A stretch of 64,000 nt of DNA, from positions 39,837,081 through 39,901,080 of the forward strand of contig OX485809.1 in the NCBI GenBank assembly GCA_950295325.1, written 5' to 3'. Positions 9,151 to 19,075 of this stretch are shown one piece after another. The notes under the pieces are model-generated. The model ran no database searches. It was not told the DNA's origin and saw only the letters and a list, made by a program, of their open reading frames with translations. The DNA comes from Polytrichum commune (taxonomy: Eukaryota > Streptophyta > Polytrichopsida > Polytrichales > Polytrichaceae). The position numbers were made by a program, and so were the translations under genes. Positions within the stretch are counted from its first letter, which is position 1. Each line of letters starts with the position of its first letter.

Positions 9151-9957
9151 GGTTCGGAGCATAGCGTCGCAGCTCCCCACCGATCCTCTCCGAGGAGTGT
9201 GGAGGACAGCGCGGTGGTCCCCCCGATTTTGCCCTCGCCACCTTCGCCTCCCAAGACCCGGTTCCTGGTGCTAGACCTCAACGGGGTCCTTGTCCAGTGC
9301 GTGCATTGTCCGAGGGTCCCCACGGTGCCTTTCTGCAAGCCCGAGGACGCCAACTACGATGGTCCCCCCGCGTACATCAAAAGCAAGCTAGTGTACCTCC
9401 GCCCGTGGCTTCGGCGCTTCCTGCAGGTCGCCCTATCCAAATGGTGGGTGATTGTGTGGAGCTCATCCGAGAACACCCAGGCCGTCGTGGAGTTCATCTT
9501 CAAGGGACTCCAACCCCCGTGCTTGGTCCTAGGACAGGACTCTTGTAGAACGTTATACACCCCCGAGGGCAGGGTTGTGAAAAAGCCCAACAACCCCGCC
9601 GTAAACCAATTTCTTAAGGTCTTGAAGCCAGTCGTATGGGACCAGCGTCCGACCATGGTCGGCTGTCCCTACGACGTTCGCCCCACCCGTGACAACACGT
9701 TGATGGTGGACGACAGCGCTTCCAAAAACATTTTGAACCCGACCTCGAACTTCATAGTTTGCCCCACGTGGACGGTCGAGAAGGTCCGAGACCGCTTTTT
9801 GTTAGACCTACTTAAGTACATTCAAACGCTCGTGGGGAGCGGACTACCCGTGCCCCGGTTCCTTAGTTGTAATCCGATAGGCGAAAGATACATGGATCCG
9901 AAGGACTATATGTACAGAGAGTTGTACGCTCACGCGAAATATAATAAACTCATTTGA
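9151..9957 (+). CDS. FCP1/NIF-type HAD phosphatase domain, exon block 4
   Basis: From the acceptor at 9150 the frame is open to TGA at 9955-9957. The domain opens with FLVLDLNGVLVQC (about 9260), the HAD motif I in the DLNG variant seen in plant NLI-interacting-factor-like proteins. KWWVIVWSSSENTQ is the motif II region. A Lys-rich KKPNN patch follows, and NTLMVDDSASKNILNP (about 9694-9740) is the motif with the second acidic pair. FCP1/SCP-type domains remove phosphate from Ser/Thr, classically on the RNA polymerase II tail. Here motif I has Asn in place of the second Asp, as in many plant relatives, so activity is uncertain. A GTG at 9199 is not needed as a start because the frame continues upstream to the acceptor in phase 0 with block 3. 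The TGA may be the true end of this gene. Confidence 0.75.
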   Translation, partial: GSEHSVAAPHRSSPRSVEDSAVVPPILPSPPSPPKTRFLVLDLNGVLVQCVHCPRVPTVPFCKPEDANYDGPPAYIKSKLVYLRPWLRRFLQVALSKWWVIVWSSSENTQAVVEFIFKGLQPPCLVLGQDSCRTLYTPEGRVVKKPNNPAVNQFLKVLKPVVWDQRPTMVGCPYDVRPTRDNTLMVDDSASKNILNPTSNFIVCPTWTVEKVRDRFLLDLLKYIQTLVGSGLPVPRFLSCNPIGERYMDPKDYMYRELYAHAKYNKLI

Positions 9958-10076
9958 GATACTACATGGTGTGCCATTGTGTGTGATATATTATGCCTCA
10001 ATTGTATATCGATTTTCACATGCTCCCCCCTCCCCCCCTCCCCTTGGGTTTTGTTTTGTTTCCTTTTTTGCGCCAG
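9958..10076 (+). other. Possible intron with strong pyrimidine tract
   Basis: A long C/T tract runs directly into CGCCAG at 10076, a good acceptor. I found no convincing phase-0 donor before the TGA at 9955, so the join to the previous exon is unresolved. There is no palindrome in this gap. Confidence 0.35.
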
Positions 10077-10430
10077 CGTTTGGAGCCCTCGATTGAGATT
10101 GTCAGCGAATCAAACTTGGGGAGCTTCTTCTACGAGACCGTCTACGATGCCGCGTCCACCATCGACTACTCCAAGGAGCCTATCGACGCCGGCGTCGTCG
10201 ATAGCCCCCCACCCAAGCAAATCTTCCGGCCATCTCCGTCCCCGTCGCCGCTCAAGGGCATAAATCGCAAATGCGTCCGGACGTCCCCGTCTCGGCCCGG
10301 CGGCAGTAGTACACCTCAACGGCGGCTGCGGATGGACGCTCGGCCTACGAAGAGTGGCACCCTTCCTATTCCTTTGCGGGACGCATTGCCCCTCCTCGCC
10401 GACTCCGACGGGAACGCCCCCGGTGACAAG
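10077..10430 (+). CDS. Uncharacterised exon block 5
   Basis: The block is open from the acceptor at 10076 to a GACAAG|GTGAAC donor (10430/10431), phase 0 at both ends. The encoded segment starts LEPSIEIVSESNLGSFFYETVYDAA and becomes Ser/Pro/Arg-rich (SPPPKQIFRPSPSPSPLKG). It is probably disordered. Composition matches the upstream exons. It may be the C-terminal part of the phosphatase gene if the TGA at 9955 is a mutation, or part of another gene. Confidence 0.4.
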
Positions 10431-10564
10431 GTGAACCCCCCCCCCCCCCCCAAACATGGTTAACCGCGCATTACAATCATCCGGCACTTAAAAAATGAAC
10501 GTGTGACACGTTTGGGTCTTCCTCCCTAAACTAACACGTGTGTTCTTGCATTGACGCGTTGCAG
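10431..10564 (+). other. Intron with 16-C tract and degenerate palindrome
   Basis: The donor is AAG|GTGAAC and the acceptor GTTGCAG ends at 10564; both sides are phase 0. It holds a 16-C run at 10436-10451 and a 22-bp degenerate palindrome at 10510-10531 with half-sites GTTTGGGTCTT and CCTCCCTAAAC. Confidence 0.5.
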
Positions 10565-10879
10565 GTTGCTCCCACCCGTAAACCTATGCGGGCTAGTGCG
10601 TCCGTCGAGTTGGAGCGTTTCTACTCCATGACCAGAAATGCAAGACAGTCCACTTCATCGTATTCGAATTCTTCGTCGTATAATTCGGGCGGCCGACGGA
10701 ATCCAAAATGTGTTTTTGATGGCGGTCACCCCAAGAATGGCTATAGTCGCGGGGCGGAGATTTTCAGGAATGTTGAAGCAATGCGAGCAAAAGAAGCCAC
10801 AGCAAAAGAAAAAGAGGCAAAAGAAAAAGAGGCAAAAGAAAAAAAAAGCAAAAGAAAAAGAGGTAGTCTCCGAGGCTAG
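10565..10879 (+). CDS. Basic C-terminal exon block 6
   Basis: The exon runs from the acceptor at 10564 to TAG at 10877-10879. It has a Ser/Tyr/Asn-rich segment and ends in a strongly charged Lys/Glu/Ala repeat (AKEKEAKEKEAKEKKSKRKR), which could be a nuclear-localisation-like helix. The repeat is simple at DNA level (AAAAGAAAAAGAGGC units at about 10803-10860), so its length may be unstable. No family is recognised. Confidence 0.45.
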   Translation, partial: VAPTRKPMRASASVELERFYSMTRNARQSTSSYSNSSSYNSGGRRNPKCVFDGGHPKNGYSRGAEIFRNVEAMRAKEATAKEKEAKEKEAKEKKSKRKRGSLRG

Positions 10880-11421
10880 ATAGGCCATAGTAGGCGTAGG
10901 GTTGTGGGCCATAGGCAAGAACATTTTGGGTCGCACTATCCAATGGATGTGTGGTGTTAGCATGCTATGCATTTTACATGCCACACTTTGTATGTTTTTT
11001 TTGCAATAATATAAGTGTCACATGATTTCCCCTTCCATATGGTCTAAGGTTTGGATTGCCCTACCTAAACCATCACAAATATGAGTTTGGAATATTTTGT
11101 ATGTTATATTATATTGGTTGACATATTTCCCCTTCAATATGATCTATGGTTTGGATTGCCCTACCTAAACCATATTCATACAAGTTTTTGTGCGATAATA
11201 TGAATGTTTTAAGATTTCCCCTTCAACTTGGCCTAAGGTTTGGATTGCCCACCCTAAACAATCCCAAATATGAGTTATTAATGGGGATCTTGTTCTAAAC
11301 ACCCGCTTCAAAGTGTTCGCATCTTACAACTTTCTCCAATATGTGTTCCATTTATCCTTGTTCTTATTTTTGTGAATGTCTCAAAATGCCCAAAAAGTCT
11401 CAATTTAACGAATATAGTGTT
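10880..11421. repeat. Downstream array D of degenerate palindromes
   Basis: Three 22-bp copies at 11049-11070, 11149-11170 and 11238-11259 keep the outer GTTTGG...CTAAAC arms but have a different centre (ATTGCCCTAC or ATTGCCCACC). Each is preceded by TTTCCCCTTC and a conserved stretch, so the units form a tandem repeat with 100- and 89-bp spacing. A further decayed match (TTTTGGGTCGCACTATCCAA) lies near 10925-10945. No gene is seen here. Confidence 0.8.
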
Positions 11422-13337
11422 ATTGGGAACGTTCGCTATCTCCTTCCCATCGGTTTTCAACCACATTTGCTAATGTGTTATGCAAACGATATCTGCGGAA
11501 TGTATTATGCATCAAAATCTCTGGAATGTGTTATACGCCAGTCTCAAATCCAAAAATGTGTTATGCACTAAATCCAAATTTACAAATGTGTCATCCGTCA
11601 TATTCATGTTTACGAATGTGTCATGCACTAGATCCATATTTATAAATATGTCATGCGTCATATTCATATTTACAAATGTGTCATGCACAACATCCAGATT
11701 TACAAATATGTCATGCGTCATTTTCATATTTACAAATGTGTCATGCACAAGATCCAGATTTACAAATGTGTCATGCGTCATATTCAAATGTGTCATGCAC
11801 TTGATCCAAATTTGTGAATGTGTCATACATCATATTCAAAATTTCAAATGTGCTATGCACTACATCCAGGTGGAGGACGTTAAGTACCCCCCCACGAACT
11901 TTTTGGGGGGGGGGGGAATATTCTGTTAGGGGCAACTGCCCGTCAATTTTTCTGCACCCGACCGAAAATTGCTGCCCGCCCGCCCGACTTCGAAAAAACT
12001 ATTGTACTTGCATTTTTGAAGGCTACTTGTCCACAAATCCCATATTGAGTGCACTTCATTTTCAAGGTCTCAAATCCAATATATATGTTCACTTTCATTG
12101 AGTAAATAAGCAATTGACTGGATTTCATTTTCAAAGTGAAACCGCCAATAAAGCATGTAATAAACTTGGAAGTCAAAAATATTACAAATTCCTCATTATC
12201 ATTGAGGTTATAATCTTTGTCACTTACAATTGAAAGGGACTTTGTCATTCTAAAGTGAAACTCAAATTGAAGATTTTTTAAATTTGTGAATAGTTTAATT
12301 ATATATATATATATAAAATATAGTTAATACCGACTACTATCACAAATTTTTCATACGCATTTAAACTAGTTAAGTAAGATTGCATGCAACTAAGTCTAGT
12401 AATTTTTGATTTATCACAATGCTGATTTTAAAAGGCTTAATTAGGATAAATCAGAAATTACTAGACTTAGTTGCATTCAATCTTACTTAACTAGTTTAAA
12501 TACGTATGAAAAATTTGTGATAGTAGTCGGTATTAACTATATTAACTATATAGTTAATATTAAATTATTCACAAATTAAAAAAATCTTCAATTTGAGTTT
12601 CACTTTAGAATGACAAAGTCCCTTTCAATTGTAAGTGACAAAAATTATAACTTCAATGCTAATGAGGAATTTGTAATATTTTTGACTTCCAAGTTTATTA
12701 CGTGCTTTATTGGCGGTTTCACTTTGAAAATGAAATCCAATCAATTGCTTATTTACTCAATGAAAGTGAACATATATATTGGATTTGAGACCTTGAAAAT
12801 GAAGTGCACTCAATATGGGATTTGTGGACAAGTAGCCTTCAAAAATGCAAGTACAATAGTTTTTTCGTAGTCGGGCGGGCATGCAACATTTTTCGGTCGG
12901 GTGCAGAAAAATTGACGGGCAGGATCAAGTGCATGACACATTTGAATATGACGCATGACACATTTGTAAATCTGGATCTTGTGCATGACACATTTGTAAA
13001 TATGAAAATGACGCATGACATATTTGTAAATCTGGATGTTGTGCATGACACATTTGTAAATATGAATATGACGCATGACATATTTATAAATATGGATCTA
13101 GTGCATGATACGTTTGTAAATTTGGATCTAGTGCATGACACATTCGTAAACATGAATATGACGGATGACACATTTGTAAATTTGGATTTAGTGCATAACA
13201 CATTTTTGGATTTGGGACCGGCGTATAACACATTCCAGAGATTTTGATGCATAACACATTCCGCAGATATCGTTTGCATAACACATTAGCAAATGTGGTT
13301 GAAAACTGATGGGAAGGAGACAGGGAACGTTCCCAAT
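11422..13337. repeat. About 1.9-kb inverted repeat (foldback element, copy 1)
   Basis: The left arm (11422-12415) is the reverse complement of the right arm (12445-13337), with a 29-bp loop at 12416-12444. Matching landmarks are ATTGGGAACGTTC at the outer ends, CCTTCCCATC, AACCACATTTGCTAATGTG, and AACTAGTTTA near the loop. The left arm has about 130 bp extra (roughly 11800-11935), including a G-tract. Outer arms contain a 30-bp tandem repeat (ACAAATGTGTCATGC units). No transposase is encoded. The long open frames on both strands are mirror images produced by the 30-bp repeats. Confidence 0.9.
11575..11800. repeat. 30-bp tandem repeat inside left foldback arm
   Basis: Alternating units read TTTACAAATGTGTCATGCACAAGATCCAGA and TTTACAAATATGTCATGCGTCATATTCATA style sequence, giving a 60-bp higher-order period. 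The mirrored array is at about 12945-13200. Confidence 0.8.
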
Positions 13338-14213
13338 GCTCGAAAGAGGATCCATGGCTCGAAGGATGACTAACGTCGTTGGAGCTAACTCCGTCCAAGG
13401 TTCCATCCGGTCTGGCAAGGTGCGGGCAACAACGTGGGCAGGTCCAGAAAGTTATGGTTTGGGCACTGACACGTGGGCCAGGGGACGCGGATTTCTTAGG
13501 CGCACAGAGCTCGATAGGTGTTCTTTAGCGTCCGCCATATGAAACCCACACACCTATTGTCAATTTTGTACATCTACCTTTATTTCAAAATTTCTTAATA
13601 AGCATTTTAGATGTACACACTAGAGAAAAATAATATATGAGCTTCCTTGTATTTGTTGTCTGTGATTTTGCCTCAAATAATACCCCTTTCTACACTCGTG
13701 TTAGTTCGTACATGGTCTAAAGAGTCCACCCCTCGGGAGCAAGGCAAACAAATTAGTCACACTAAATATAATATTTAGTAGTTAAGCTAGTAATGCCATG
13801 CCAACGCTAGGGCCAGTAGTTGCTACTTGGTAGTAGGAGTCCCTCTTGATAGGGAAAATTCACTTTATTTATTTATTTTTAATTGCTATCAGTAAGGATT
13901 TTTCATCCCACTCACAATAATCTCACTAGATGCAATGTATTGTAGTTTCACCCATGCACTTTGTTGCATACAAAAACAAAAACTTATGTCAATATGAAAA
14001 CTCTCCCACACCTGAGGACCAATTGTTTGTCCTAATGTAGGCATGCTATAAGTTAGTAGAGTTTCTGAAATGCAAGATGAGTGGGTTCATTACTTGCATC
14101 TGCATTTGCATCCCAGAGAGAGGCCACTTTCTATTCCCAAATGTAGATAATGAATCATCATTGGGCTTGCTACCATGGAGCAAGACACCTTGCCGAGCTG
14201 CATTTAGCCATTG
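13338..14213. other. No recognisable gene
   Basis: The stretch is AT-rich. An ACACTAAATATAATATTTAGTAG segment near 13758-13780 is related to the terminal repeat of the MITE-like element at 18066-18287. The frame at 13309-13542 is not recognisable. Confidence 0.4.
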
Positions 14214-14221
14214 CTTTTGTG

Positions 14222-16326
14222 CACGGGGGGATCACACCCCCTTACATTTTGTAACCACGTGTGATAATGGGGTATTTAATGGGGGGGTATTTATGCACCT
14301 CTCAATATTTTTTCCCTCCCTATATGTAGATATAAAGCTACTTTGACGTATTTTTTAACACCCTATATTTATTTGTAATTGTTTAGAAAGGCTAATTTTT
14401 GGCATCATATTTTATATTATAAATTGTACAGGTACCAAATAGTAGACGGAATACTATAGCATTGCAAAATTGACTATGTGAGCAACAAACGTTCCATAAT
14501 ATCCATCTTGTCATTCAATCGGTTTTAATTAGTTTTACCAATGCTAAACCGTTCAAAATGCTGTTCAAAACACAATCAATAACACTTGGATATTATTTAA
14601 AAGGTTACCAATAAACATGGAGATAACAAAATGTACAAGCTAACATATACAAGTTGTAAACACGGATAGAATAAAACAAGAAACACAATCAATTATCACA
14701 AAACATGATTTTTTGCACAACTATGTAAGTACTCCAAAAACAAAAGATTGCATTCAACGAAAGAAAGCTAAATACACAAATTGAAAACATTTACTTCAAT
14801 TGTGTTCACAAACACATTCAACCTTGTACCAAATATTTACAAAAATGTGAAGGGTTAGGATATAACTATGCACCCTCCAATACATGTCAATATCCTCTAC
14901 AATGTCATGATAAGACTAAATTTTTTGGAGAGATTTGCTTAACACCAATGATGACGAATAACTAAAACTAATTGATGACATGAGGCGGACAACCTTTGAA
15001 GTCTCCAACCACTCCACCAAGTCTTCCTCCAAGGCAGAGTGCAAGGCAAAGTGCAATCCTCTACGTCTACCACAGTGACGTTGCCAAATGTTGTAGCGCA
15101 TCATCGATCATCTACAAAAGATTGTTGTAGCAAAAATACAATCAATAGAATATTGGCATATTGGACACTACTAGCATTACTAGGATTTCATAATGGAATT
15201 TGTAATTTTATGTTTGAAATCTTCGAAAGAAACCTATAATTCTAGGGTTGAAAAGGGTCATATGAGAAAAGTTGGCTCACATTTCCGAGATGATCCCAAT
15301 ATCGGCCTTTCTAGAACCCAATTCCAACCTCACGAACTTTCTTAATTTCTTTTTCATCTGAGTAATCTCCTAGTTTCCACGACATTAGTTCCAGTTCTAT
15401 GACAAAATTGGCCTCTCATGGAATGGCACTGCAATCTCCAGTAGGACCTCATCCTCTGACTCCGAAACCACCTGTTACACAAAATCCGAATGACACATCT
15501 CATCAAAACGTACACATTTTTACAACTATTGGTAGCGACATCAGAACATCCCACTTGAGGTAGATGTCTCAAAGAACAAGATACAAGTACATAATAACTT
15601 GGAAAACATCTCATCTTTCTACGCTCACATTCAAGTTTTGTAACTCTTCATTCTTCTACATCTCACATTTAGGAGGGCGTCGAAAATCAATAGCATGTCG
15701 TCAAAAAACGGACAGTGAAAGGGAAAAATCAAGGAGTTGGAGTTTGAAATCAATTCTTATCGCATGTAAGCGGAGCAAGCTGAATTTTTGGCGCTCATGA
15801 AACACCTTGTGTGAACGTTATGAAGAAAATAAGAAAACTCCAAAAAATGTGTCTTACCTACCGCCTATGCGCCACACTTCACCAATGCAAGACCTCCTAC
15901 CCGAACGCTTCACCGCCTTCACGCCACTGTGCTTGCCCAACCTTAAGCAAGCCAAGGGCCATTGAGAAGTCACAACATTCCTTCCCCCAAAAAAATCTAC
16001 AACATTTCCCTCCATTCTAATGCGTTTCATTCAAATTTGGACAAAATTTACACAATTCTTCATCCAAGTAGTCAAACCCATAATTATTCTATTGATCCTA
16101 CTACACACATTTGGGGGGATCCAATATCTAATACCCTATTTTTTTCTATTGATTACTAAAATGGAGGAATTATTCACCACCCTATTCTACAAATAATCAT
16201 GTAGAGGACATATTTCCAATGCTATGGTAGATCTAACGAATTTGTAAAATTTACCCTCGATGAATTAAATTGACCTTATTTTTTATCTCACATGGTTTCT
16301 AAAATTTCAATAGTCACCTCCCCGTG
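14222..16326. mobile_element. hAT-like non-autonomous element
   Basis: The left end CACGGGGGGATCAC (14222) mirrors the right end, which on the complementary strand reads CACGGGGAGGTGAC (ending 16326). An 8-bp direct duplication CTTTTGTG flanks it at 14214-14221 and 16327-16334. An 8-bp duplication with C(A/G)-type termini is characteristic of hAT elements. The 2105-bp interior has no transposase that I can recognise, so it depends on another element or is dead. Confidence 0.75.
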
Positions 16327-16419
16327 CTTTTGTGCCCAAACCCAAGTTGTTGGGGGACACTAGACCTTCCCCAACGAGTTGTTTTTGTGGAGGGTTATTT
16401 AACTAGAAAAGGGTTGGGC

Positions 16420-17390
16420 CCACGACCCTTGAGCAACCCTTGATAAAACTTTTCTAAACCCAACTGGAAAATGTTGTCCGCCCCACCCGACTTCAAAAAA
16501 GTCGCCCTTACATTCCTGAAGGTCATCTTGTCCACAAAACTCTTATTGAGTGCACCTCAACTTCAAGGTCCAAAATCCAATATATATATATATATTCACT
16601 CCCACTTAGTAAATAAGAAATTAATGATGATTTTATTCCCGAAGTGAAATCGCCAATAAAGCATGTAATTAACTTGGAAGTTCAAAATATGAAAGATTCC
16701 TCATTAACAATAAGGTGATAATTTTTGTGATTCACCATTAAAAAAAGGCCTTTGTCATTTTAGGATTAAGAATTAATGTGCTAATTTTATCTTATTCATA
16801 TAATACTATTTACATCCATGTCTTCTCCTTTCACAAGTAAAATTTTACAAGTACTCATACACATAAACCTATGTAAACACAACTTAACATAATTAAGCGC
16901 CAGGCCTAAACCTAATTCGGTGTTTGCTTTGTTATCTATTATCTGGAGTGTAATTAATTTAGATTTTTCAGATTAACTAGTTTATATGTGTATGAATACT
17001 AGTGAAAGGAGAAGGCATCAATTGAAACAATATAAACTGAATTAACTAAAATTAGAACATTGTTTTAAATGCAATTTGAAAATGACAAAGGCCCACCTCA
17101 TTGCTAATGAGGAATTTTCTATATATTGAACTTCCAAGTTAATTGCATGTTTTATTGGTGATTTCACTTTGGGACTGAAATCCCCATAAATTGCTTATTT
17201 ACTAAGTGAACTTGAAAATATACATTGGATTTTGGACCTTGAAGTTGAGGTGCACTCAATATGGGTTTTGTGAACAAGATGACCTTCAAGAATGCAAGGG
17301 CGATTATTTTTGAAGCTAGGCGGGGTGGGCAATGTTTTCTAGTTGGGTTTAGAAAAGCTTTTCTCGGGCTACCCAAGGGTTGCAGGTTAC
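16420..17390. repeat. Foldback element family, copy 2
   Basis: The left arm (about 16420-16775) is inverted in the right arm (about 17075-17390). Shared blocks are AACTTTTCTAAACCCAACT, ATTGAGTGCACCTCAACTTCAAGG, GAAATCGCCAATAAAGCATG and CTTGGAAGTTCAA. The same inner blocks occur in copy 1 (near 12010-12170), so this is one family. Copy 2 lacks the 30-bp outer tandem repeats and has a longer, unrelated loop. Confidence 0.8.
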
Positions 17391-18040
17391 GAACTGCGGG
17401 ACCTGGCCCTCAGGGTGAGTTGCCTTGTAGGCTGCTCGCCCACTAGATTCTAGATAATAATGAGTTGGATGTGTTTGCATGTAGTTAAGCACAAGCTGCC
17501 ATCCAACCATATTTTGGAGGGCCGTGGGCACGGGCCGCTAGACTTCTAGGCGCTCATTAAAGAATTTTAAACCTACAAGTGCTAGTCATAGAAGGATTGA
17601 AGACCACTTTGAGGAGGAAGAGGAGGTTTTTACCAATGTTGGACTGGTATATAGATCAATGCATGGTCTCAATAACAACATCAATAACGGTATCAAAGAA
17701 CCTACCTGTGGGTATCAAAATTGTAATACCAGTCAAATATTGATATTTGGTGGGTATGTCAAGGTGAGAGAATCTTTGTACACTTGAGTTATCATTTTGG
17801 GCAATAACATCCTAAACCATATTGATACCAGGGTGATTTTATCTAGGTATGAAATTCCTTGCATGGTATATAAAACATGAGTGGTATCGAAAACAAAAAT
17901 TTTGCCAAATACCCATACTATACTAGTATCAAAAAGTGTGAATTCCTCATTATAGATAACCAAATGGCATAATAAAAAAGATGATACAATTTAATATGGG
18001 TTTCAACTTGGAGGAGGAGGTTAGTATTAAGTAAGTGGGC
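17391..18040. other. Non-coding, dispersed repeat fragment
   Basis: About 17440-17555 is a diverged copy of sequence at 38746-38885 (CCCACTAG..TCCTAGATAAT, GTTGGATGTGTTTGC, CCATTAGACTT-type landmarks), so it is an interspersed repeat. The rest shows no gene. Confidence 0.5.
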
Positions 18041-18065
18041 CCATATTTGAGAAGACGGAAGTAGC

Positions 18066-18287
18066 TACACTAAATATGATACTTAATGTCACTTACTATT
18101 TGGAAATTATGCAACGCTATAACTGTTTACTGTACATCTCATTTCAAACTAACAAAGGCTGCATTGGTTGTTTGGACATCATAAAACATTGACAACTTTA
18201 CTAGGTCCAAAAATAAATCAATAGTAAAAGGATATAGAAATGTGTAACTCTGAATAGTAAGTGACACAAAATATCATATTTAGTGTA
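18066..18287. mobile_element. MITE-like element with imperfect terminal inverted repeats
   Basis: The left end ACACTAAATATGATA...TGTCACTTACTAT (18067 on) is mirrored at the right end (TAGTAAGTGACA...ATATCATATTTAGTGT, to 18287). The arms are about 40 bp with several mismatches. Target duplication is unclear. No coding capacity. Confidence 0.6.
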
Positions 18288-18322
18288 TAGTCTAGCCTTG
18301 TTAATGTAACAATCACTTATAC

Positions 18323-19071
18323 AACACCCTCGATATTATGACACATTTTTGTGAGACCAAACTTTTTTGTTCAAAACTCCCTCTTTTATACGACTACGAC
18401 ACTCAATAATGCGACATTTAAAATCTCCATTTTGTCTTATTAAAGAGGTAGTTCATGCTAAAATTCCTTTCATCTATGTTATGTACATCTAAAATACATC
18501 CATTTTCATTTGGAAACTACTTGGGAAATTCACTTATCATTGGGAACTTAATAATAATTAGGGTTACTAGTGTAGAATGGACATGGTTTGGAAACCAATT
18601 ATGCACAAGACTTTGATCTTAATTTTGATTTACATTCAATAAATGTAGATGATGTTGCTCCACCTACAATAAAGCTTAGTGATGTTAAATATCATGCATC
18701 ATTATTGTCTAGTTTCTTATTAGAGAACTCTTTGTATTTTGGTGTAAATGAAATGATTAGTTTTCAAAAGTTAGTAGGAAATTTAGATAAGATGATAGTT
18801 GCTAACTTGGGTAGGCAACACCAGAGACCTTTGGACTCCTATTTCAAGAGTTCTTGAACGTATTTGTATTTGTTTGGAGTTATAAGTTAGTATTTCATAC
18901 CATCCATATTGCTTAAACTCGTTGTAGATATTTTTAAGCTCATATTACTTATGTTTTCGTACTCCCTCAATAATACAACTTTATGCCATTTGTCATATTA
19001 ATGAGAAAACGACACCTCGATAATACGACTCTTTTTGTGGTTCTCTAAATGTGTCATACTAAAGAGGGAGA
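18323..19071 (+). mobile_element. pogo/Tigger-like element, internally deleted
   Basis: The terminal sequences are inverted: ACCCTCGATATTATGACACAT at the left, and at the right the complement of CTCCCTCTTTAGTATGACACAT. Subterminal TACGAC motifs occur on both sides. Only the C-terminal part of a transposase remains (18588-18857), so most of the gene has been lost. The original TA target duplication cannot be seen clearly. Confidence 0.7.
18588..18857 (+). pseudogene. Tigger/pogo transposase C-terminal fragment
   Basis: The fragment encodes about 89 residues ending in NSLYFGVNEMISFQKLVGN, LDKMIVANLGRQHQRPLDSYF and a stop. I recognise this as the C-terminal tail typical of plant Tigger/CENP-B-related pogo transposases. 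The DDE catalytic core and DNA-binding HTH are absent, so it cannot be active. It lies between the inverted ends of the element. Confidence 0.7.
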
Positions 19072-19075
19072 ACAA

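Noticed and set aside
9199-9957. GTG at 9199 as the start of the phosphatase
   Set aside because: The frame is open upstream to an acceptor at 9150 that joins the previous exon in phase 0; GTG starts are not expected in plant nuclear genes.
11480-11929. 149-codon frame with a ten-residue repeat, mirrored on the other strand at 12839-13279
   Set aside because: It results from the 30-bp tandem repeats in a foldback element; both mirrored strands give the same frame, as expected for chance.
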